Source: an uncultured Dorea sp.
Lineage (GTDB): Bacteria > Bacillota > Clostridia > Lachnospirales > Lachnospiraceae
DNA length: 7,879 bases
Assembly: GCF_934294775.1 (NCBI RefSeq)
Contig: NZ_CAKRAH010000083.1
Coordinates: forward strand, 1-7,879
Reading direction: 5' to 3'
How positions within the stretch are numbered: the stretch's first letter is position 1; the number at the start of each line of letters is the position of its first letter. Position numbers and translations under genes: made by a program. This document shows, piece after piece, positions 1 through 6,932 of the stretch. The notes below the pieces were generated by a model that was given only the letters and a program-made list of their open reading frames with translations, was not told where the DNA came from and did not search any database.

Positions 1-1599
1 CTGCTCCGCTGCCTTCTGCTCTGCAGTTGCTACTTTATCTTCCGCAATCTTACGCATTTCCTCAATCGTATTCTCCGCATCTGTACGTACATCTGCGATC
101 TCAGCCTCTGCCTGTCTGCGGATCTGCGAGATTGTATCTTCTGCCTGTTTATGCGCTTCTGCGATCTGGTTCTCTGTCGCTTTATGAACGGCATTTACCT
201 TGTCGTCTGCTTCTTTCTGGATCGCCTCAACCTGCTCTTTCGCTTCTTTCTGGATCGCCTCAACCTGCTCTTTCGCTTCTTTCTGGGCAGCCTCAATCTC
301 AATCCTGGTATCTAACATCGTCTGTTTTGTAGCTTCTTCTGCATCTTCACGTGCTTTTTTCTCTTCTTCTACCTGTGTCTCCAGCGCAGACTTTTCTTCT
401 TCCATCTGCGCCTTCATCTGCTCCAGCCATTCCAGCTGCTGATTCAGAGAATCCATCTGCCATTCCAGCTCGGAGATGGAGTTTTCCAGTTCTTCCCGTC
501 TGGTCGTCTCTTCACGAAGTTTTTCTTCGGCTTCTAACTGTGCCTCGGTTACCTCTTCTACGAAGACTCTTCTGATCTCTACATCCGGGATATTGCGGTC
601 TTCCACAATCTCTTCTTTGATCTCTTTCACGAACTTTGGTTTTACCGGTTCGCGCTTTTCTGTCGCAATCTCTGACATTTTTCTCGGATCAGATACAAGC
701 AAACTCTTGAATACCGTATAGTTCGTGATCATATTAATATACATCTGTAACAGGTATTCTTCGTCAAACTGCATCGCCGAATCCTGTTCTTCGATCGTAT
801 ATCCAACTTCATCATAGCTTTCAATAAACTGCCATAACTGATAACAGGTCCGGTAATCCGGATCTTTCATCATCAGATTCGTTCTCTGGATCGGGCTGTG
901 TACTTTCGCACATCCATTCATAATGTCGCAAAATGAACTGGCACGCAGTGTTCTCGACATTCTGCGGACGCGGTCGATACGTTTGAACAGATCCATGTTA
1001 GCCATATCATTTTCCACAACGCTCTGGCGGTTCTTGATCGTCATCTCTACTTTATACGAGATCTCTTCATAGGCGTCGTCAATCTTACTTTCCATGCTCA
1101 TCACATTGCAGGTCTCATCGCCCGTAGACCAGAAGATGACATCCGTTCTCTTATCTACGAATGAGAACAGGCGCTGGATCAGATGATAGACGAAGCGGTT
1201 CTCATACAGGTCATAACTTTCCTCCACAGACACATTCAGGATCTTCGTCGGCATGATCTCGCCTTCTTCATTCTGTGCGATGAACTGTGTATGCTGGCTT
1301 AAGTGCCGCACACTGTCAGCCGTAATCTTCTTCGCCAGTGCAACCGGCACAACTTCCTCAGACGTTGTAATAAATCGTCTCGGCTTATCGACGATATTGA
1401 AAATGGCTTCAATGCCCTCTTCTACTACTGTAAGCCAGCGTTCATCTACAACTTTGTGCAGAACACGGTTCTTCTGTTCCAGTGTGTTATCTCCGGCCTG
1501 GATCATCTCAAACAGATATTGGAAATACCGGTCCTCTTCCAGCGCTCCTTCTATGCCCTCGGTATATTTCGCGTATAATTCATTAATTGTATCCGCCAT
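1..1599 (-). CDS. DUF2357-like (McrC-partner type) protein with long heptad-to-hendecad coiled coil, 3' end beyond window
   Basis: The frame is open for 533 codons from an ATG at 1599 to the window edge with no stop, so the C-terminus is missing. The start is preceded by AAGGAG with 8 nt spacing. Residues 1-300 look like the DUF2357 family found next to McrB-type ATPases: an ENRFVYHLI block (133-141) and a later P-x-x-R-T-N-L-(x)3-D-P-D-Y-R block (236-250). Family assignment is from recalled motif resemblance, not a search. Residues 350 to the edge are almost entirely coiled coil. Residues 371-410 follow heptads (L371, L378, L385, L392, M399, L406). Residues 440-527 are eight consecutive 11-residue repeats. 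No signal peptide or membrane segment is visible, so it should be cytosolic. The visible part shows no PD-(D/E)XK nuclease motif, but such a domain could lie in the missing end. It lies 108 bp downstream of the AAA+ gene, its likely partner. The molecular role is unknown. Confidence 0.85.
   Translation of the reverse strand, partial: MADTINELYAKYTEGIEGALEEDRYFQYLFEMIQAGDNTLEQKNRVLHKVVDERWLTVVEEGIEAIFNIVDKPRRFITTSEEVVPVALAKKITADSVRHLSQHTQFIAQNEEGEIMPTKILNVSVEESYDLYENRFVYHLIQRLFSFVDKRTDVIFWSTGDETCNVMSMESKIDDAYEEISYKVEMTIKNRQSVVENDMANMDLFKRIDRVRRMSRTLRASSFCDIMNGCAKVHSPIQRTNLMMKDPDYRTCYQLWQFIESYDEVGYTIEEQDSAMQFDEEYLLQMYINMITNYTVFKSLLVSDPRKMSEIATEKREPVKPKFVKEIKEEIVEDRNIPDVEIRRVFVEEVTEAQLEAEEKLREETTRREELENSISELEWQMDSLNQQLEWLEQMKAQMEEEKSALETQVEEEKKAREDAEEATKQTMLDTRIEIEAAQKEAKEQVEAIQKEAKEQVEAIQKEADDKVNAVHKATENQIAEAHKQAEDTISQIRRQAEAEIADVRTDAENTIEEMRKIAEDKVATAEQKAAEQ
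19..282 (-). repeat. Eight consecutive hendecad (11-residue) protein repeats
   Basis: Residues 440-527 of the coiled-coil protein divide without gaps into eight 11-mers: KEAKEQVEAIQ twice, then KEADDKVNAVH, KATENQIAEAH, KQAEDTISQIR, RQAEAEIADVR, TDAENTIEEMR and KIAEDKVATAE. Small residues or Ala at position 3, Ile/Val at 7 and Ile/Val/Met/Ala at 10 give the 4-3-4 spacing of a hendecad. This spacing is known to favour a right-handed or nearly straight coiled coil. A weaker copy precedes the array (429-439), and a further partial unit reaches the window edge. Confidence 0.9.
209..286. repeat. 33-bp perfect tandem repeat, about 2.4 copies, in the coiled-coil coding region
   Basis: Bases 209-241 and 242-274 are identical 33-mers, and the first 12 bases of a third copy follow (275-286) before it diverges. 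The unit is exactly 11 codons, so each copy adds one hendecad (residues K-E-A-K-E-Q-V-E-A-I-Q) without changing frame. Identity at synonymous positions suggests recent slippage or duplication, compared with the diverged hendecads on either side. This is an intragenic coding repeat. Confidence 0.95.
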
Positions 1600-1707
1600 T
1601 CTCCTAACTCCTTAAATTAAACTTTCACATCTGATATAATATTACCAAAGCATTACCTTCACTTATGATCAAGCTCTTGCGGATTCAGTCCTTTTATCCC
1701 TGATATC
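1600..1707. other. 108-bp intergenic spacer between AAA+ gene and coiled-coil gene
   Basis: This is the longest gap in the array. It holds the ribosome binding site of the downstream gene (AAGGAG, complement of 1608-1613). I see no convincing hairpin followed by a T-run, and no -35/-10 pair with acceptable spacing. Read-through from the AAA+ gene is therefore the simplest reading, although a weak internal promoter cannot be excluded. Confidence 0.5.
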
Positions 1708-3309
1708 TTAATACAGATTCTGAATACGTCTCAAGTAAGACTTACTATCCGGCATCTCCTCAGCACCAAATGTCTTGTCAATGTAATTAATAAGACCTGT
1801 AATCTCATCTCTTACAAAGCTAACATTCATACTTTCGAATTTCTTCAATACCTTACGGGCAATGATATAATCCATTCCGCCAAGCTCGGTTCCGCCGCAC
1901 GCCACATAGACCGGGATGAAGTCATACATCTGCTTCATAATACGGTTACCAAATGAAAGCTTGAATCTTGTGATCAGATAACTGTCAAGCTTCTGCATCT
2001 TCTCCATCGCCTCTTCACTGATCGGATGCTCCACTTTCGCTTTCTGGAACAGATACTGCAGATGCTCTGTCGTAATATAACACTGCGGATGCGGATCACA
2101 TTCGAACGCATCGGCTCTTTCATTCAGTTCGATTGGCATCGCACGGTCGTATACCTTATCTGTGATCGTAAATGTAGAATCGTCGTTGTTAGCTGTTCCG
2201 ATGAACCATGTGCTGTCTGATACATGGATCTTACCATCTTCTAACTTAGCCGGATCACCATCCCATGCTGTAGGTACCAGGTCAAGTACCCATTCATCCT
2301 TGCTAGGCATTTCCAGTACAGATAACATTTCCGCAAAATAGTACTCGATACGGGCAAGGTTCATCTCGTCCAATACGATCAACGAAGGATCCTGTCTGTA
2401 ATTCGCTTCATATAACGCTCTTAAGAACTCAGTCTCGTTAAAGCGTTTGGAAAATTCGTTAAAATATCCAAGCACCTCTGTACGGTCACGGTAAGACGGC
2501 TGTACTGATACGATTGTCGCCGGATTATCCATATATCTGCTGAATGAATACGGAAGACTTGTCTTACCAGTACCAGAGATACCTTCCAGAATCAGAAGCT
2601 TACTGGAAGCCATACCGGCAACAAATCTTCTGACAATCTCAGGTGTATAATAAAGTCCCATCTGGCTTGCCGCAAACAGACGGTAGCCTTCTGTAAATTC
2701 TTCCAGTGAAATGTCGTTATTATATACCGGATACTGGAACTGACTGTACTTTTCATCCACAAGCGACAGCTTCGGAAAACGGTGTTCGCCAGCCGGAAGC
2801 TTGCTGCTTTCTTTTGTTGCGGCAGTTTTTGCCTGCATTGCTGCGGCTTTACCCTCATTGCCAGTTACATTTTCCAGTGTCGGGACTACGTCATCGGTCA
2901 GTGCAGACGCTCCCATATAAGGGATTCTCTCTGCTCCGCCCATCGCATTGACCTTAAGCGCCAGGATGCTGTTCTTTTCATCCATCAGATCCAGCACCTG
3001 TTTGTTCAGTCTTCCGATCTCTCTGTATAATGTTGCATTGTCTGTGCCATCAGCCTTTAACTGGTGATTCATAATCATGCGTCTGATCAGGAGTAATATG
3101 ATCAGAACCGGAATTGCGATCAATATGATCATCAGTAACACCGATAATATCTTCGCCGGAATGCTAAGCGTTGGAAAATACGTACGGAATATCAGGAAAT
3201 AATCCACCCATCCTGTTATAAATAATTTCAAAAATGCTGCCAGCCATGTAACGAGATTGTACACAACTTTTGACAGTACTTCGAATGCAAATTTTAGAAA
3301 TTCACTCAC
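1708..3309 (-). CDS. Membrane-anchored McrB-like AAA+ ATPase
   Basis: This 533-residue protein starts at a GTG at 3309, seven bases after a G-rich ribosome binding site. Residues 8-45 are moderately hydrophobic and 52-76 strongly so, followed by Arg-Arg. This suggests two membrane segments with the rest of the protein in the cytosol. A short charged, probably helical linker (about 90-120) and a low-complexity stretch (145-175) lead to the AAA+ domain at about 200-400. Walker A is G243-ISGTGKT-S251. Walker B is IVLDEMNLAR (311-320), the version typical of the McrB/dynein-like AAA+ clade. The sensor-1 region is GTANNDD (371-377), with an N-x-x-D at 374-377 where McrB GTPases carry NTAD. D388-R389 is a likely arginine finger. 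The N-terminal DNA-recognition domain of classical McrB is replaced by the membrane anchor. The ATP or GTP preference and the substrate are unknown. Neighbours suggest it partners the DUF2357-like protein downstream and may act on the export machinery upstream. Confidence 0.9.
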   Translation of the reverse strand: MSEFLKFAFEVLSKVVYNLVTWLAAFLKLFITGWVDYFLIFRTYFPTLSIPAKILSVLLMIILIAIPVLIILLLIRRMIMNHQLKADGTDNATLYREIGRLNKQVLDLMDEKNSILALKVNAMGGAERIPYMGASALTDDVVPTLENVTGNEGKAAAMQAKTAATKESSKLPAGEHRFPKLSLVDEKYSQFQYPVYNNDISLEEFTEGYRLFAASQMGLYYTPEIVRRFVAGMASSKLLILEGISGTGKTSLPYSFSRYMDNPATIVSVQPSYRDRTEVLGYFNEFSKRFNETEFLRALYEANYRQDPSLIVLDEMNLARIEYYFAEMLSVLEMPSKDEWVLDLVPTAWDGDPAKLEDGKIHVSDSTWFIGTANNDDSTFTITDKVYDRAMPIELNERADAFECDPHPQCYITTEHLQYLFQKAKVEHPISEEAMEKMQKLDSYLITRFKLSFGNRIMKQMYDFIPVYVACGGTELGGMDYIIARKVLKKFESMNVSFVRDEITGLINYIDKTFGAEEMPDSKSYLRRIQNLY

Positions 3310-3316
3310 GGATTTT

Positions 3317-3327
3317 CCCCCTCCCCC
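3317..3327 (-). promoter_or_regulatory. G-rich ribosome binding site for the GTG-start AAA+ gene
   Basis: On the minus strand the site reads GGGGGAGGGGG, seven bases before the GTG at 3309 and just after the peptidase stop codon (3331-3333). It contains a GGAGG core and supports the GTG start. The two G5 tracts are unusual and could be prone to slippage. Confidence 0.7.
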
Positions 3328-3330
3328 GTC

Positions 3331-4071
3331 TTATTTTTCATCTTTCTTCGCTTTTGCCAGTTCTTCCTCAGCTTTTGCACGAAGTGCTTCTGCTTCTTCT
3401 TTCATTCTTCTTGCTTCTTCTAATGCAGCCTTTGCTTCTTCTTTTTCTTTCGCAGCTTTTTCAGCTTCTGCCTTATGATTCTTGGCATTTTCTAATTCTT
3501 TTGCATTTTCCACTGCGATTGCTTTCTTCAGGCGGATACTGATCATGATCAGATTGTATACCTGATAGATGAAGAATAATAACATCGGGAATACAATAAC
3601 GATCAAAAATCCCATGCTGCTGGATAAGAAGTTCATCACTTTACCGACACCAGACCAGTGTCCGACATATTTACCTACGATATCCGCATCAGAAATAATA
3701 TGCTGATCGGCAACACCTTTGTTGTTATCACCGATCGTGGTGTAACTTCTTACGCCATTCGTCTCTTCAATCTTCTGAATACGGTGAGTATTGAGTGCAT
3801 ATTCATTATTAATAATGGTATGGAATGTGATAATATCGCCTTCTTTTAACTTAGAAGTGTCACATTTGTGAATAAAAATCAGATCACCTTTTTTGAATGT
3901 CGGTGCCATAGAATTTGATTCTACTGTCATCGGTGTGTATCCGAGGATATCTGCCACATGCTGATTGTCCCTTGTTGCCATTGTTGTGAACGCATATAAG
4001 GCTGCCAGAAGGATAACCATCCACAGGACAACGCTTATAATAATCGTTCCAATTCGCTTTACTGCTTTCAT
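3331..4071 (-). CDS. SipW-like (ER-type) signal peptidase I with extended cytosolic tail
   Basis: This 246-residue membrane protease should remove signal peptides on the outer face of the membrane. The ATG at 4071 follows GGGAGA at 7 nt spacing. Residues 7-30 form the first membrane segment. The catalytic Ser is S54 in S-N-S-M-A-P (52-57). H96 in N-T-H-R replaces the Lys of ordinary bacterial type I peptidases, and D115 in G-D-N-N lies 19 residues later. This Ser/His/Asp layout matches B. subtilis SipW. A second membrane segment spans about 154-177. Residues 183-246 form a charged Ala/Glu/Lys-rich tail, predicted to be helical and cytosolic, which takes the protein well past the roughly 190 residues of SipW. 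The likely substrates are the four proteins encoded immediately upstream with SipW-type signal peptides. The 54-bp gap upstream and 21-bp gap downstream fit one operon. Confidence 0.92.
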   Translation of the reverse strand: MKAVKRIGTIIISVVLWMVILLAALYAFTTMATRDNQHVADILGYTPMTVESNSMAPTFKKGDLIFIHKCDTSKLKEGDIITFHTIINNEYALNTHRIQKIEETNGVRSYTTIGDNNKGVADQHIISDADIVGKYVGHWSGVGKVMNFLSSSMGFLIVIVFPMLLFFIYQVYNLIMISIRLKKAIAVENAKELENAKNHKAEAEKAAKEKEEAKAALEEARRMKEEAEALRAKAEEELAKAKKDEK

Positions 4072-4125
4072 AACTTCTTCTCCCTTTTGTGTATTGATTT
4101 TATATAAAGTTTCCTAAAGCTTTGA

Positions 4126-4968
4126 TTACTTCGAAACTTTTTTTCCTTTTGTCGTTGATTTTTTTGTTGATGATTTCTTTGACACCGGTTTCTTTGACGC
4201 CGGATCTTCTGTCTTCTCTCCAACAAAACGCATCTTTATCGCATAGTCCGCCGTCTTCAGTTCGTCTGTACACGCCGGATCTGTTCCTTCCATCCAGATA
4301 TGTACCAGTACCGGCTTGTCCACACCCTCTTTTAAAGAGAACATGGCGTTATTATCATTTAACTTCATAAGCACACGGTTCGGGAGGCCAAATGTAGCCG
4401 TCGTACCACTCACACTTCTGCTGTCTCCCATTCCATGGTCATAAACCCAGGTCATTCCGTCTGTCGTAAATGAAATCCTCATCGAATCCGGAAGCGAACT
4501 GATCGTCGAAGTAATCGACGTTCCATCTTCCGTCTTATCATCCTTATTGGCACTGGATAAATGTACAACCATATCCTTCTCTGCCATAAAATGTAACGTA
4601 AATGTCAGATACGCCCCTTTTGTATCCGGAACCACAGTCCCGTCCTCATATGTAAATGTATTCTGATCTGCAGTCGTCACCGGTTCAAGCGGTGTGTTTT
4701 CCATCGAAAATCCCTTTTCACTCTGCATCCTCTTTGCTATATCCTGAAAAGAAAGTGTCTTCACATACTGACTAATCTTCGCATGCGCATCCAGATCCAT
4801 CCTGAGATCCGTATCTGCTGCTATGTCAAGACTCATCGTCTTTACTTTCGTCTTATCCGCAATCGAAAACCATGCAACGGTCGCTGCCGTAATTGCAACG
4901 AATGCCATGAGCACAAGCAAGACCGATGTATACAGCCGCTTTCGTATGACTTTATTTTTATCTTCCAT
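4126..4968 (-). CDS. Exported protein with SipW-type signal peptide and Lys-rich C-terminal tail
   Basis: I place the start at the ATG at 4968 because AAGGAGA precedes it by 8 nt. An in-frame ATG at 4995 would add nine residues but has only a weak site. The 280-residue product has a short basic N-terminus, a hydrophobic stretch (about 14-33) ending in T-V-A-W-F (30-34) typical of SipW substrates, P-V-T-T at 96-99, and M-E-G-T-D-P-A-C at 226-233. This last motif corresponds to the EGCDxxC motif of the three upstream paralogues, with Thr for the first Cys, and C233 is the only cysteine in the protein. Residues 251-280 hold 11 Lys in a Ser/Thr/Lys tail with no counterpart in the others, perhaps binding anionic wall polymers. 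No LPXTG sorting signal is seen. It is the closest of the four to the peptidase gene. Function is unknown, possibly a minor or terminal subunit or an anchor. Confidence 0.88.
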   Translation of the reverse strand: MEDKNKVIRKRLYTSVLLVLMAFVAITAATVAWFSIADKTKVKTMSLDIAADTDLRMDLDAHAKISQYVKTLSFQDIAKRMQSEKGFSMENTPLEPVTTADQNTFTYEDGTVVPDTKGAYLTFTLHFMAEKDMVVHLSSANKDDKTEDGTSITSTISSLPDSMRISFTTDGMTWVYDHGMGDSRSVSGTTATFGLPNRVLMKLNDNNAMFSLKEGVDKPVLVHIWMEGTDPACTDELKTADYAIKMRFVGEKTEDPASKKPVSKKSSTKKSTTKGKKVSK

Positions 4969-4976
4969 CTGTCTGC

Positions 4977-4983
4977 TCTCCTT
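4977..4983 (-). promoter_or_regulatory. Ribosome binding site deciding the 4968 start
   Basis: The minus strand reads AAGGAGA, eight bases before the ATG at 4968. The alternative ATG at 4995 has only a weak GGAT upstream, so the shorter protein is preferred. Confidence 0.7.
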
Positions 4984-5008
4984 CTCTTTTGCCATTCTGA
5001 TCCGTTAT

Positions 5009-5857
5009 CTAGCTCATCACTCCGTAAAAGGCAAGATGCATATCTGCCATATTGAGCTGAATGTCATTCGAACAGTCCGGATCGCATCCTTCCAGATAGA
5101 AATAGATATCCACTGTGTATATCTTGTTAAATTCCATGCTAAGCAATGCTTTTCCCGGCAGGCTTACTCTGTCATTATCAAATGAAATCGTATAATCCGC
5201 TACCGGCGCACTTGGATCGGATGTTGCAAAAACACTGCCATTATTATAACCCAGAACTTCGTTCTTGCCCAGTGTTTTTCCATTAACCTCTGTATTATAT
5301 GTCTGTTTATCCTGTGGGTTTTCCTCTTCACTCAGACGGACAATGACAGAAGATGATGTATTCCCGTCAAACACGAATCCAAGTCGGGATGCATTCAGAA
5401 GATATCCGTCTGCCGCCTGTCCCAGAATTCCATCACTCTGATCCAGATACAGATTCATCCGGCTTCCTGATGTGCCCGCATCTCCGGTTGCTCTCATGTA
5501 AAGTCTTCCATGATAATAATTCGCTTCATCTCTTACAAGCTGAAAGCTTGATGCCACACCGGACTGTGTCGACGGTGCATACACAAAATTCGTAAGATCT
5601 GCTGTAGAGACCGGCATCAGATTCTCCGAATTCGTCTGATTCACCTGCGGTATCGATACCGTCTCCTCATCCCGGAAGGCACTTCCCCCGGAACTACTTA
5701 GCTGCAGTTCCAGATTCTCATCTCCTGTTCTTGCAATCGCTGTATTCGTCTGTACTGCCCGGTTCGACGAGAACCAGGCTAAGGTTGCTGCCGCCAGTGC
5801 CAGAATGGCAAAAAGCGTAGTAACACTTAGGAACCACGTTCTGAAACTACGTTTCAT
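5009..5857 (-). CDS. Exported protein with SipW-type signal peptide and EGCDxxC motif (paralogue 3)
   Basis: The start is the ATG at 5857, preceded by GGGAGG at 9 nt. A longer in-frame version from 5938 would overlap the upstream gene and is unlikely. The 282-residue product begins with a short basic segment (MKRSFRTWF) and a hydrophobic stretch ending T-L-A-W-F (25-29), the SipW-substrate hallmark. The rest is probably extracellular and looks rich in beta strands and in Ser, Asn, Thr and Gly. P-V-S-T lies at 82-85. The C-terminal L-E-G-C-D-P-D-C-S-N starts at 255. C258 and C262 are the only cysteines, so they are natural candidates for a disulfide or a small metal site. No sortase signal or second membrane segment is visible. 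It probably belongs to a family of surface or fibre-forming proteins processed by the peptidase encoded downstream. Exact function is not recognised. Confidence 0.88.
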   Translation of the reverse strand: MKRSFRTWFLSVTTLFAILALAAATLAWFSSNRAVQTNTAIARTGDENLELQLSSSGGSAFRDEETVSIPQVNQTNSENLMPVSTADLTNFVYAPSTQSGVASSFQLVRDEANYYHGRLYMRATGDAGTSGSRMNLYLDQSDGILGQAADGYLLNASRLGFVFDGNTSSSVIVRLSEEENPQDKQTYNTEVNGKTLGKNEVLGYNNGSVFATSDPSAPVADYTISFDNDRVSLPGKALLSMEFNKIYTVDIYFYLEGCDPDCSNDIQLNMADMHLAFYGVMS

Positions 5858-5866
5858 CAGGTATTT

Positions 5867-5872
5867 CCTCCC
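5867..5872 (-). promoter_or_regulatory. Ribosome binding site deciding the 5857 start
   Basis: The minus strand reads GGGAGG, nine bases before the ATG at 5857. This favours a non-overlapping gene start over the upstream in-frame start at 5938. Confidence 0.75.
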
Positions 5873-5897
5873 TTTTCTTTGTTCCTTCACTTCATGT

Positions 5898-6875
5898 TTA
5901 TTGTCTTGCAGATGTTCCTGCGAACGCAAGCTGTACATCTGAGTTTATATTCTGCACCGGATTCGAACACTGATCATCACATCCTTCCAGATATAGCCAG
6001 TACTCTACCGTTGCCACCTCATCAGCTTCCAGCTTCACAAGTTCTTTCGAACCGACCTGGAATGAATTCGATCCACTTCCAGCCTGCGCCATATAATCCG
6101 ATAATCCAACGGATGGATCCGAAGTATATTGTGGCTGTCCGCTTCCATCTACCGAAGCTACGACCGTTCCGTCCTGCGGAACAGTTCTTACCGACTGGGC
6201 ACTTCCTGTAGCTCCCAGCTCATCCAATCTGAATATATATGTCTGACTTCCTGATCTGGAAGTAATTTTCATACCAAAACGCATGGCTGCAAGCGCCTGC
6301 GCATCACTGCCAAGCTTTAACTCTGCCTGGTTAAAATATACATTACACGATGCATTCTCACATTTTAAATACACTGTTCCGTGCAATATATCCTGATCTA
6401 CTCTTTCATCTGCATTGCCATATAATACGGCAATTCCCTTCTTATCCTGCGTCGTTACTTTATAAAAATGTTCCAGATCCGATGTCGTCACCGGCAACAG
6501 CGAATCCGGATTACCTGCATATACCAGTTCGCAGGTCTTATCAAATGGACCGGAAGCGCTGGCGGATATCAAAAGTGACGTATCCCCGTCGCTTACCGTT
6601 CCTCCCATAGGAGTTACATTCGTGGCAGCTCTTCCAGATAATGAAAACCATGCGTAAGTAAAGCCGATGGCAACTGCAAGAAGGATTAATAAGCCAGAAG
6701 CTGCGATTACCAGTGAGTGTCTTAGTTGTTTTACGTCTTGTCCGGTTTCTGATTTATCTTTTTTTTCCGAGCTTTCTTCTGCTGTGTCTATTGCACGACC
6801 TGTATGTGCTGCAGTATTTTTTTTATGCATTTTACTGTCTTTTTCCACCTTGATTTTCTTTTCCTTTTGCTCCAC
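5898..6875 (-). CDS. Exported protein with SipW-type signal peptide and long charged N-region (paralogue 2)
   Basis: The best start is a GTG at 6875, four to five bases after a GGGGTGAG site. A GTG at 6884 adds three residues with poorer support. The product of 325 residues has an unusually long, highly charged N-terminal region of about 53 residues before its hydrophobic segment (about 54-77), which ends in T-Y-A-W-F. If SipW-type cleavage occurs near AWF, most of the N-region stays inside the cell. P-V-T-T is at 128-131. The C-terminal L-E-G-C-D-D-Q-C-S-N starts at 296. There are five cysteines, including a C-x4-C pair in the middle. It shares architecture with the neighbouring genes on both sides but overall identity looks low. 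Gaps of about 57 bp upstream and 40 bp downstream fit an operon. No specific function is recognised. Confidence 0.87.
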   Translation of the reverse strand: MEQKEKKIKVEKDSKMHKKNTAAHTGRAIDTAEESSEKKDKSETGQDVKQLRHSLVIAASGLLILLAVAIGFTYAWFSLSGRAATNVTPMGGTVSDGDTSLLISASASGPFDKTCELVYAGNPDSLLPVTTSDLEHFYKVTTQDKKGIAVLYGNADERVDQDILHGTVYLKCENASCNVYFNQAELKLGSDAQALAAMRFGMKITSRSGSQTYIFRLDELGATGSAQSVRTVPQDGTVVASVDGSGQPQYTSDPSVGLSDYMAQAGSGSNSFQVGSKELVKLEADEVATVEYWLYLEGCDDQCSNPVQNINSDVQLAFAGTSARQ

Positions 6876-6879
6876 GAAT

Positions 6880-6887
6880 CTCACCCC
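6880..6887 (-). promoter_or_regulatory. Ribosome binding site for the GTG start at 6875
   Basis: The minus strand reads GGGGTGAG, close to the AGGTGA part of the consensus, ending four bases before the GTG at 6875. It overlaps the alternative GTG at 6884, which argues against that earlier start. Confidence 0.55.
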
Positions 6888-6932
6888 GCTTTTTATATGT
6901 TATGATGTAAGTGTCAAAAGTAAATTGTAATT

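Noticed and set aside
209..286. CRISPR-like direct repeat
   Set aside because: The copies are directly adjacent with no spacers and lie in frame inside a coiled-coil gene.
27..721. Several plus-strand open frames rich in Ser, Leu and Pro opposite the coiled-coil gene
   Set aside because: They are antisense shadows of repetitive Glu/Lys/Ala codons, have no ribosome binding sites, and overlap each other in different frames.
1253..1615. Plus-strand 120-codon open frame opposite the start of the DUF2357-like gene
   Set aside because: The minus-strand frame has a strong ribosome binding site, family-like motifs and continues for 533 codons. The plus frame shows no recognisable motif.
1..3309. 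Classical McrBC type IV restriction system
   Set aside because: The ATPase has a membrane anchor and no visible DNA-recognition domain, and no nuclease motif is visible in the partner. The missing C-terminus means a relative of such systems cannot be excluded.
4072..4125. AT-rich hairpin-like sequence between the fourth exported protein gene and the peptidase gene
   Set aside because: The stem is short, AT-only apart from one G-C pair, has a bulge and lacks a following T-run, so it is not a convincing terminator.
6890..6917. Perfect TTGACA (-35-like, complement of 6912-6917) between the first two genes, with TATAAA or TAAAAA downstream
   Set aside because: The spacer is 14 or 16 bp with an imperfect -10. 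A transcript starting there would begin at or within the ribosome binding site of the next gene. Chance occurrence in AT-rich DNA is likely, though 5'-end mapping would settle it.
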